DNA of 64,000 nt from Sphingomonas kyeonggiensis (GTDB lineage Bacteria > Pseudomonadota > Alphaproteobacteria > Sphingomonadales > Sphingomonadaceae): NCBI RefSeq assembly GCF_014196745.1, contig NZ_JACIEH010000002.1, forward strand, positions 248,383 through 312,382, read 5' to 3'. The notes beneath the pieces were generated by a model. That model searched no databases. It was not told where the DNA came from and saw nothing but the letters and a program-made list of their open reading frames with translations. Positions 1 through 6,683 of this stretch are shown piece by piece (position 1 is the first letter of the stretch; each line of letters opens with the position of its first letter). The translations under genes and the position numbers were made by a program.

Positions 1-337
1 GGATCGTCGCGAAGATCGGCACGGTGAACTGGAAGGTCACCGCCTCGGCCAGCGGCAGCAGCAGCACCGCGCCGAAGGTGAAGATCATGCCGGTGAGTCC
101 CACCGCCGTGCGCGAGACGTGTGCGCCGAAGCGCTTGGTGCGGATCGATCCCAGCCCCGGCCCGGCCGCCACCCAGGCGGTTACCAGCGGCACCGCCCAG
201 AGCTGGCGGTGGAACATCGTCTCGACCAGCCCGGCACCGCGCATCTCGGCCAGCTTGATCAGCGCCGACATGGTCGCGAGGCAGGCGACCGCGAACAGCC
301 GCAGCGTTATGCCCTTCAATATCTGATCGTCGCCCAC
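1..337 (-). CDS. EamA/DMT-family transporter, partial (C-terminus outside window)
   Basis: The minus frame reads without stop from a GTG at 337 to the window edge, about 112 residues. It begins VGDDQILKGITLRLFAVACL and shows the DMT pattern of a first membrane helix with a short ALIKLAE segment, a charged loop with TMFHRQLWAVP, then further helices (GMIFTFGAVLLLPLAEAVTF). In the family, ten-helix carriers of this type move small metabolites across the inner membrane; the substrate cannot be told here. No ATG fits the frame upstream (the ATG at 357 is out of frame and stops) and no clear Shine-Dalgarno is seen, so the GTG is inferred from the usual N-terminus. Confidence 0.7.
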   Translation of the reverse strand, partial: MGDDQILKGITLRLFAVACLATMSALIKLAEMRGAGLVETMFHRQLWAVPLVTAWVAAGPGLGSIRTKRFGAHVSRTAVGLTGMIFTFGAVLLLPLAEAVTFQFTVPIFATI

Positions 338-384
338 GGATGCGCGTTAGGAGCCATGCCCGGCGCTGGCAATGCGTGGGGTGC

Positions 385-1182
385 TCAGCGCGACTTTTGC
401 GAGACCAGCCAGCCGGTCACCCGGTCGCTGCGTTCGTGCGGCAGTTCGACGATGCCGTTCAGCAGATGCAGGCCGATCGCGCATTGCTGTTCCGGCCGTG
501 CCCGTGCGAGCCTTGCCGGATCGGTCCAGACGTCGAGATCGGCCTGGCTGGCGCCGACACGCCGCATCTCCGTGACCAGCGCGACGGCGTCGGCCTCCGA
601 GACCTCGCCTTTGGGAATCTTGCGGTTGGCGGGATGGTCGCGCCCGCCCGCCGAGGCGGTGATCCATGCCGCCGCCGTCTCGATCAGCCGCTCGGCCGTC
701 CTGGGCGGATAATGGGTGCCGGGCTTCAGCGTGCCCATCACATATTGGCCGCACAGCCGGACATCCTCCTGCTGCATCGTCTCGACCAGCTGGATCTCCA
801 TCTGGCGATAGAGGTTCAGGTCGCCATGCGGGGCCTGCACGAACTCGCCCAGGTGGCGATCGGTGACCGCGCCCATCCAGGTGAGGCTCTCGCCGCGGAT
901 CTGCTCGCGGGTCGCCCCTTCGCGCACCCGTTTCGAGAGCAGCGCCGTGTAATCGGCGAACTCCCTGGGGTAATTGTCGCGCAGCGCCTCGAAGAAGGGC
1001 GCCGCCTTGCGGTCGCGCAGGATCGATTCGGCGATGCCCTCGGGCGATCGCTCCTGCTGCTGCAGCCTGGTGACGAACCACCAGGCGCCGCCAATGCCCA
1101 GGGCGGCGAGCAGCAGCACGGCGATCCCGATCGCCAGTCCCGAGCGCGAGACCTCGCGCGGCGCCACATCCCGTTGTTGCAT
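385..1182 (-). CDS. Hypothetical membrane-anchored protein
   Basis: 265 residues. I do not recognise a family. After a short basic N-terminus there is one strong membrane helix (about residues 15-37, SGLAIGIAVLLLAALGIGG) followed by a long soluble, charged region, so a single-pass inner-membrane protein with the bulk in the periplasm is the simplest reading. A Cys in RLCGQYVMG and another in EQQCAIGLHL could pair if exported. The start at 1182 is preferred over the in-frame ATG 25 codons upstream because it follows an AAGGGGGG ribosome site. It lies alone, divergent from proS. Confidence 0.65.
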   Translation of the reverse strand: MQQRDVAPREVSRSGLAIGIAVLLLAALGIGGAWWFVTRLQQQERSPEGIAESILRDRKAAPFFEALRDNYPREFADYTALLSKRVREGATREQIRGESLTWMGAVTDRHLGEFVQAPHGDLNLYRQMEIQLVETMQQEDVRLCGQYVMGTLKPGTHYPPRTAERLIETAAAWITASAGGRDHPANRKIPKGEVSEADAVALVTEMRRVGASQADLDVWTDPARLARARPEQQCAIGLHLLNGIVELPHERSDRVTGWLVSQKSR

Positions 1183-1253
1183 GCCCTGATCCCCCCTTCG
1201 GGCAGTAGAGCGGGCCCGTCCCTTCGAATCAAGTCGCCCCCCGGATCGGGCTG

Positions 1254-1274
1254 GCAATGTAGGATTTGATTTGT
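1254..1274 (+). repeat. 21-nt dispersed repeat, copy 1
   Basis: GCAATGTAGGATTTGATTTGT matches 19 of 21 bases at 4588-4608. It lies in the spacer upstream of proS. Function unknown. Confidence 0.5.
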
Positions 1275-1317
1275 CACGACGAAGCTGGGCCGGTCGGGGC
1301 TTCGCGCACGCATGGGT

Positions 1318-1359
1318 GATTCAAGAGATTCAATGAATCGCACAACCAACTGGTTGAAC
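1318..1359 (+). promoter_or_regulatory. Putative operator/promoter element upstream of proS (shared 42-bp element, copy 1)
   Basis: A 42-bp block matches, in the same orientation relative to the downstream gene, the block upstream of the dehydrogenase-like gene at 10871 (about 37 of 42 identical). It contains GATTCAATGAATC (palindromic) preceded by another GATTCAA, then ACCAACTGGTTGAAC, a weaker inverted repeat. The layout looks like tandem binding sites for a TetR-like or similar dimeric repressor, placed about 50 bp before the proS start codon. The regulator is not known. Confidence 0.5.
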
Positions 1360-1409
1360 ATCGGTGCGCTCGCTTGCGGCGGGCCCGCCACGACTTTAGA
1401 GGCACGGCC

Positions 1410-2942
1410 ATGATCAAGCATGCGCTCAACGTCACCCGCGAAGGCGACTTCGCCCAATGGTATCAGACCGTCATCACCGAAGCCGACATGGCCGAGGAGA
1501 GCGGCGTGCGCGGCTGCATGGTCATCCGGCCGTGGGGCTATGGCATCTGGGAGCGGATCCAGCGCCTGCTCGACGATCGCATCAAGGCGACCGGCCACGA
1601 GAATTGCTATTTCCCGCTGTTCATCCCGCTCTCCTATTTCGAGAAGGAGGCAGAGCATGTCGACGGCTTCGCCAAGGAGATGGCGGTCGTCACCCATCAC
1701 CGGCTGATCCACAAGGACGGGAAGATGATTCCCGATCCCGAGGCGAAGCTGGAGGAGCCGCTCGTCGTGCGTCCCACCTCGGAGACGGTGATCGGCGCCG
1801 CGTTCAGCCGCTGGGTCCAGTCGTGGCGCGACCTGCCGGTGCTGATCAACCAGTGGGCGAACGTCGTCCGCTGGGAGATGCGCACCCGCATGTTCCTGCG
1901 CACCGCCGAGTTCCTCTGGCAGGAAGGGCACACTGCCCATGCCAGCGTCGCCGAAGCGCGCGAAGAGACGATGAAGATGCTCGAGGTCTATCGCAGCTTC
2001 GCGGAAGAGTGCGTGGCGATGCCCGTGGTCGCCGGCGAGAAGCCCGAGAATGAGCGCTTCCCCGGCGCCGTCTCGACCTACAGCATCGAGGCGATGATGC
2101 AGGACGGCAAGGCGCTCCAGGCGGGCACCAGCCACTTCCTCGGCACCACATTCTCCTCGGCGCAGGACATCAAGTTCCAGAACAGCGAGGGCCAGCAGGA
2201 ACTCGCCCAGACGACCAGCTGGGGCATGTCGACCCGCATGATCGGCGGCCTGATCATGACGCATGGCGATGACGACGGCCTGCGCGTGCCGCCGCGCATC
2301 GCCCCCTGGCAGGTGGCGATCGTGCCGATGCTGCGCGACAATGACGAAGACGCCGCGCTGATCGACTATTGCAAGACCATCCAGCAGGCGCTGGCCAAGC
2401 AGTACGCGTTTGGCGAGCCGGTGCGTGCGCTGCTCGACCTGCGTGCGATCAAGGCCGTCACCAAGCGCTGGGGCTGGATCAAGAAGGGCTGCCCGATCGT
2501 CGTCGAGGTCGGTGGGCGCGACATGGCCGGCGGCAACGTCTCGGTCACCGTCCGCACCGATCTCTACAAGGAAGACGGCAAGCTGAACTCGGCGATCGTC
2601 GCGCAGGACGCGTTCCTCGCCGACGCCGTGGGCACGCTGGAGAATGTGCAGAAGGCGCTGTTCGACCAGGCCAAGGCGCGCGCCGACGCCAACATCGTCC
2701 GCGACGTGACCGACTTCGCCGGGCTCGAGAGCTATTTCGAGAAGGCCGGCAAGTTCCCCGGCTGGGTCGAAGTGGAATGGGCCAAGCCGAGTGGCGCCGA
2801 TCTCGACAAGGTGGTCGAGCGGCTGAAGGCGCTCAAGCTCACCTTCCGCAACGTGCCCAATGACGCGGCGCCGGCCACCGGCATCTGCATCTTCACCGGC
2901 GCGCCCGCGGTCGAGCGGATCCTGGTCGCGCGGGCTTACTGA
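1410..2942 (+). CDS. proS: Proline--tRNA ligase
   Basis: 510 residues; charges tRNA(Pro) with proline in the cytoplasm. The sequence is a class II synthetase: RPTSET at residues 121-126, a motif-2 region RWEMRTRMFLRTAEFLWQEG at about 154-173, and an anticodon-binding C-terminal domain ending VERILVARAY. The roughly 500-residue length without the long insertion puts it in the short bacterial/eukaryote-like ProS type that lacks the INS editing domain. Start at 1410 is chosen because AGAGG lies 8-12 bases before it; the in-frame ATG 12 codons upstream lacks a site. Its stop overlaps the start of the next gene (TGATG). A shared palindromic element lies upstream. Confidence 0.96.
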   Translation: MIKHALNVTREGDFAQWYQTVITEADMAEESGVRGCMVIRPWGYGIWERIQRLLDDRIKATGHENCYFPLFIPLSYFEKEAEHVDGFAKEMAVVTHHRLIHKDGKMIPDPEAKLEEPLVVRPTSETVIGAAFSRWVQSWRDLPVLINQWANVVRWEMRTRMFLRTAEFLWQEGHTAHASVAEAREETMKMLEVYRSFAEECVAMPVVAGEKPENERFPGAVSTYSIEAMMQDGKALQAGTSHFLGTTFSSAQDIKFQNSEGQQELAQTTSWGMSTRMIGGLIMTHGDDDGLRVPPRIAPWQVAIVPMLRDNDEDAALIDYCKTIQQALAKQYAFGEPVRALLDLRAIKAVTKRWGWIKKGCPIVVEVGGRDMAGGNVSVTVRTDLYKEDGKLNSAIVAQDAFLADAVGTLENVQKALFDQAKARADANIVRDVTDFAGLESYFEKAGKFPGWVEVEWAKPSGADLDKVVERLKALKLTFRNVPNDAAPATGICIFTGAPAVERILVARAY

Positions 2943-3544
2943 TGCGCACGCTTTTCGCCTCGCTGCTCTACCAGGAGCCGCTCGGCGACGACGAATTGCT
3001 GGAGGCACTGGAAGACTCCTGCCTCCAGCTCGCAGAGGACGACAGCGCCGGCCGTCGCTGGTGTCGCGAGAACCATTATCGCGGCTACACCAGCTATGCC
3101 TCGCTCGACGACCTGCCGATCCGCGATCCCAATTTCGCGGACCTCAAGCGCCTGCTCGACAAGCATGTCGCCAAGTTCGCCAAGGCCTGCGCCTTCGATT
3201 TGGGGGGCAAGAAGCTCAAGCTCGACAGCCTCTGGGTCAACGTGCTCGATGGCAAGGGCGGGCATGGTGCGCACATCCATCCCCACAGCGTCGTCTCGGG
3301 CACGCTCTATGTCGCGCTGCCCAAGGGTTCGCGGGGCCTGAAGCTCGAAGACCCCCGCCTGGCGATGATGATGGCCGCCCCGCCGCGGCTGGAGGATGCG
3401 CCCGAGCAGCTGCAGAGCTTCGTCGAGATCGTCCCCGAGCCCGGCACCGTGCTGCTCTGGGAAAGCTGGCTGCGCCACGAGGTCCCGCCCGGTGCGGGCA
3501 AGGAGCCGCGGATCAGCATCAGCTTCAACTATCGCTGGGGATGA
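2942..3544 (+). CDS. Putative 2OG-Fe(II) oxygenase (TIGR02466-like)
   Basis: 200 residues. The central segment GHGAHIHPHSVVSGTLYVAL with histidines for an iron centre, and the late H-E-V-P-P...RISISFN segment, match the putative 2-oxoglutarate/Fe(II)-dependent oxygenase family often annotated TIGR02466. The substrate is unknown; relatives of the fold hydroxylate amino acids or protein side chains. It starts on the stop codon of proS and its own stop overlaps the next gene by 4 bp, so translation is probably coupled across all three. The link to proline tRNA charging is suggestive (prolyl hydroxylation is a known reaction of the fold) but unproven. Confidence 0.75.
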   Translation: MRTLFASLLYQEPLGDDELLEALEDSCLQLAEDDSAGRRWCRENHYRGYTSYASLDDLPIRDPNFADLKRLLDKHVAKFAKACAFDLGGKKLKLDSLWVNVLDGKGGHGAHIHPHSVVSGTLYVALPKGSRGLKLEDPRLAMMMAAPPRLEDAPEQLQSFVEIVPEPGTVLLWESWLRHEVPPGAGKEPRISISFNYRWG

Positions 3545-4542
3545 ACGGCCGGCGCGCCTTCCTCGCCGGCGCGCTGTCGCTGCCGCTCGCGGCGAAGGCG
3601 GGCGAGGCGTGGGACGCGGTGGTCGATCCCGCCACCGGTACCCTCGGCGCGGCGCTGGCAGCGGCCGAGCGGGCAGGACGGCCGTTCCGCATCCTGCTCA
3701 GGCCCGGCATCTTCACCGAGAAGCTCACGGTCCGCGCACCGGGCGTGACGATCCAGGGCTCGCCGGGCACCGTGATCGAGTACGGCACCGCGGCCGGCAC
3801 GGCAAAGCCCGGCGGCGGTACCTGGGGCACCGGCGGCTCGGGCACGCTGACCATTGTCGCGCCGGACGTGACCCTGCGCGGTCTCACCGTCCGCAACAGC
3901 TTCGACTATATCGGTGCCCGGCGCGACGGCTCCGGCAACGGCGCCCAGGCCGTGGCGCTGGCGATCGGTCGCGAGGCAGACCGCACCGTGGTCGATCGCT
4001 GCACGCTGCTCGGCTATCAGGACACATTCTACCTCCACACCCGCAGCCTGGTCACCGACACCCGCATCGTAGGCGGGGTGGACTTCATCTTCGGCGGCGC
4101 CGCGGCCTGGTTCGAGCGCTGCGAGATCGTCACTCGCTATGTGCCGAACGCCGGGGGCTTCGGTTTCGTCGCCGCGCCGAGCACGCCGGCCGCACAGGAA
4201 TTCGGCCTGGTCTTTGCCAATTGCCGGCTGGAGCGCGAGGCGGGCGTTCCGGTGAATTCGACCTGGCTCGGCCGTCCCTGGCGCGCCGGCGGCAACATGG
4301 CGCTGCTCGGCCAGGCGGCGTTCCTCAACTGCTGGATGGACGCGCACATCCGCCACGAAGGCTGGACCTGGATGGGGTACAAGGGCCCCGAGGGTGACCA
4401 GCGCCGCCTGACTCCGCCCGAGGCGCGACTCCGGGAATATGCGAGCAAAGGGCCGGGTGCAGGTCCGATCGGCGAGGATCGCAAACTGCTGACGACGGAA
4501 CAGGCAAGGCGCTTCACCCGCGCCAATGTGATCGGGTTCTGA
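3541..4542 (+). CDS. Pectinesterase (pectin methylesterase, CE8), Tat-exported
   Basis: 333 residues; would remove methyl esters from pectin outside the cytoplasm. The N-terminus NGRRAFLAGALSLPLAAKAG has a twin-arginine and a hydrophobic core, so Tat export is likely. CE8 active-site motifs are intact: GYQDTFYLH with Q160 and D161, GGVDFIFG with nucleophile D181, and LGRPW with R245 and W247. The body is the repetitive beta-helix pattern of the family. The ATGA overlap with the preceding gene fixes the start. It is unusual to find an exported plant-polymer enzyme translationally coupled to proS. Confidence 0.9.
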   Translation: MNGRRAFLAGALSLPLAAKAGEAWDAVVDPATGTLGAALAAAERAGRPFRILLRPGIFTEKLTVRAPGVTIQGSPGTVIEYGTAAGTAKPGGGTWGTGGSGTLTIVAPDVTLRGLTVRNSFDYIGARRDGSGNGAQAVALAIGREADRTVVDRCTLLGYQDTFYLHTRSLVTDTRIVGGVDFIFGGAAAWFERCEIVTRYVPNAGGFGFVAAPSTPAAQEFGLVFANCRLEREAGVPVNSTWLGRPWRAGGNMALLGQAAFLNCWMDAHIRHEGWTWMGYKGPEGDQRRLTPPEARLREYASKGPGAGPIGEDRKLLTTEQARRFTRANVIGF

Positions 4543-4548
4543 GCTCCA

Positions 4549-4585
4549 CCGTCATCCCGGCGAAAGCCGGGATCTCGTGCGGCTC
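4549..4585 (+). repeat. REP-like palindrome (single unit)
   Basis: GTCATCCCGGCGAAAGCCGGGA forms a stem with a GAAA-type loop, then TCTCGTGCGG. Same family as copies at 11058, 17649, 18354, 30580, 58387 and 62139. Placed just after the pectinesterase stop, it may also act as an mRNA 3' end. Confidence 0.8.
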
Positions 4586-4587
4586 TT

Positions 4588-4608
4588 GCAATGTAGGATT
4601 TGGTCTGT
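4588..4608 (+). repeat. 21-nt dispersed repeat, copy 2
   Basis: GCAATGTAGGATTTGGTCTGT, 19 of 21 identical to 1254-1274, directly abutting the REP-like unit. Bases 4609-4798 beyond it hold no gene I can support. Confidence 0.5.
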
Positions 4609-4798
4609 TTCCCTCACCGCGTCCGGCTCTGCCCGGCCGCTCTTTCAACCTGTTGGAAAGATAGGAAAACTGCCGCGCAATATCCTTGCGGGATCGCACC
4701 GGTTATCGGGAAGGGGAGGGAGGTCAGGCGCCATGAGGAACTGCCCTGTGCACGACCTTTGCGATCTTTGCCGCGCGCCTCGCCACCACGGCGTAGGA

Positions 4799-5131
4799 TC
4801 AGCGGATCACCAGGGTCAGCTGCCGCACCAGGCTGCGCTCGATCGGATCGTCGAACCGGCAGCCGATATGCGTGCCGTCGTTCCACACCACGCTTGCCGG
4901 CACGGGCGCGCCGTCCCGCAGGTTGAGCCACACCTTGTCGCCCTCGCCGTGTGGGGCTTCGCAGGCCAGGCGGCAGCCATAGGCCGACAGGTCGTGCAGC
5001 ATCGCCTCGACCGGCTTGTTGCCCCGCTTGGTGAGCGTCGCCCGCGTCACCAGCACGCGATGACGCGTCGCGGCCCGCTGCTCGACGAGCGCAGGTGTCA
5101 CGGCCCGATATTGGGAGAATTTGGTCGCCAT
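4799..5131 (-). CDS. PilZ domain protein (putative c-di-GMP receptor)
   Basis: 110 residues. A single PilZ domain: RxxxR at R19-R23 (RAATR) and DxSxxG at D47-S49-G52 (DLSAYG), the residues that bind cyclic di-GMP in this family. Stand-alone PilZ proteins act as cytoplasmic adaptors for motility, polysaccharide or adhesion control; the target cannot be told. The start at 5131 follows GGAG with a five-base gap; the ORF extension of 15 codons upstream is rejected. Its stop is close to a gene-poor spacer, and it lies just upstream of glpD on the same strand (49 bp gap), so joint transcription is possible. Confidence 0.85.
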   Translation of the reverse strand: MATKFSQYRAVTPALVEQRAATRHRVLVTRATLTKRGNKPVEAMLHDLSAYGCRLACEAPHGEGDKVWLNLRDGAPVPASVVWNDGTHIGCRFDDPIERSLVRQLTLVIR

Positions 5132-5180
5132 TCTTTCTCCGCCCCGGCCTACACCCTGCCGCGGACGGTTTAACAAGCAC

Positions 5181-6629
5181 TTAAGGGCCGTTCAGCACCG
5201 TCTCCACCTTGGCGGCGAGGTCGGGGCCGGCATGCAGCCCCAGCTTGCTCCGCCGCCACAGCACGTCCTCGGCGGTGCGGGCCCATTCATGGTCGCGCAT
5301 CCAGCGTATCTCGGTCGCGGTCAGCCCGGCGCCCAGGTCCTCGCCCAGGTCGGTCACCCCGCGGAGCATGTCGGCCAGGCAGCAGCCATAGGCATGCGCC
5401 ATCCGCTCGGCACGGGCATCGCCGAGGAAGGGCCAGCGCCCCTTGGCCTGGGCGACGAACCTGTCGAAATCGGCGATCGTCCCACCCGGAAAGGCCCGAG
5501 CCCGGGTGACCGGCTCGACTTCGGCACCGAGTGCCGGGCCGATCTTCGCCAGCGCCTCCTCGGCCAGTGCGCGTGCCGTGGTGATCTTGCCGCCGAAGAT
5601 CGAGAGCAAAGGCGGGCCCTTGTCGTCGAGCTCGAGCACATAGTCGCGGGTCACTGCCTGCGCCTTGGCCGCGCCGTCATCGTGCAGTGGCCGCACGCCG
5701 GACCAGCTCCAGACGATGTCGGCGGGGGTGATCTGGCGGGAGAAATAGCGGTTCACCGCCGCGCAGAGATAGGTCTTCTCCTCGTCGCTGCACACCGCAT
5801 CCTCCGGCCGCTCGACCTGGATATCGGTGGTGCCGATCTCCGTGAAGCCGCCTTCATAGGGGATTGCGAAGACGATCCGGCGGTCGGGTTGCTGGAGGAT
5901 ATAGGCATGGTCGCCGTCGAACAGCCTGGGGACGACGATGTGGCTGCCCTTGACCAGCCGGATCTGCGAATGATTAGCGATAGCCAGCGTATCGAGCAGC
6001 TTCCGCACCCAGGGGCCGGCCGCGTTGACCAGCCCACGTGCCTCGACGGTTCGCCCGTCGGACAGCTCGGCGCGCCAGCTTCCGCCCTCCCGCCGGGCAT
6101 TCAGCAGCTCGGTTCGCGTGGCGATCTCGGCACCGTGCGCGGCGGCGTCGACGGCGTTGGCGAGGGTGAGTCGGGCATCGTCGACCCGGCAGTCCGAATA
6201 GACGAAGCCGCGATGCGTGCCCGCCAGCGGATCGGTGAAACCCTTGTCCCGGGCGGTCAGGTCGCGGGAGCGGGGCAGGGTGGAATTGCTGCCGATCGCC
6301 AGCGCGTCATAGAGGTAGAGGCCCAGCCGGACCATCCACCAGGGGCGCAGCGCATGGGCGTGCGGCAGGACGAAGGTGAGCGGGCGAATCAGGTGCGGGG
6401 CGGCTTCCAATAGTCGCTCGCGCTCGTGCAACGCCTCGCGGACAAGCCGGAACTCATAGGTCTCTAGATAGCGCAGCCCGCCATGGATCAGTTTGGTCGA
6501 GGCCGAGCTGGTATGGGCGGCCAGATCGTCCTTCTCGACGAGGAGCACCTTGAGGCCGAGCAGCGAGGCTTCGCGGGTGATCGCGCACCCGTTGATCCCG
6601 CCGCCGACGATGAGCAGGTCATAAGTCAC
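5181..6629 (-). CDS. glpD: Glycerol-3-phosphate dehydrogenase (FAD, aerobic)
   Basis: 482 residues; oxidises sn-glycerol 3-phosphate to dihydroxyacetone phosphate and passes electrons to the quinone pool at the inner membrane. The FAD-binding Rossmann motif is VGGGINGCAIT at residues 8-18, followed by the family block SSASTKLIHGGLRYLE. The C-terminal domain carries the helical DHEWARTAEDVLWRR segment. Length is normal for GlpD. The start is a GTG; there is no ATG in frame nearby and the ribosome site is weak. No glpK or glpF is next to it. Divergent from rnr with a 54-bp gap. Confidence 0.95.
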   Translation of the reverse strand: MTYDLLIVGGGINGCAITREASLLGLKVLLVEKDDLAAHTSSASTKLIHGGLRYLETYEFRLVREALHERERLLEAAPHLIRPLTFVLPHAHALRPWWMVRLGLYLYDALAIGSNSTLPRSRDLTARDKGFTDPLAGTHRGFVYSDCRVDDARLTLANAVDAAAHGAEIATRTELLNARREGGSWRAELSDGRTVEARGLVNAAGPWVRKLLDTLAIANHSQIRLVKGSHIVVPRLFDGDHAYILQQPDRRIVFAIPYEGGFTEIGTTDIQVERPEDAVCSDEEKTYLCAAVNRYFSRQITPADIVWSWSGVRPLHDDGAAKAQAVTRDYVLELDDKGPPLLSIFGGKITTARALAEEALAKIGPALGAEVEPVTRARAFPGGTIADFDRFVAQAKGRWPFLGDARAERMAHAYGCCLADMLRGVTDLGEDLGAGLTATEIRWMRDHEWARTAEDVLWRRSKLGLHAGPDLAAKVETVLNGP

Positions 6630-6683
6630 GGTGTTAAGCTACGGCGTTGGCAGGCGGCTCGCGAGTCCTTATCTTGGGGGCCA

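Noticed and set aside
816..3008. 730-codon minus ORF across the hypothetical and proS genes
   Set aside because: Antisense to proS; composition follows the complementary high-GC codon bias and no family motif is seen.
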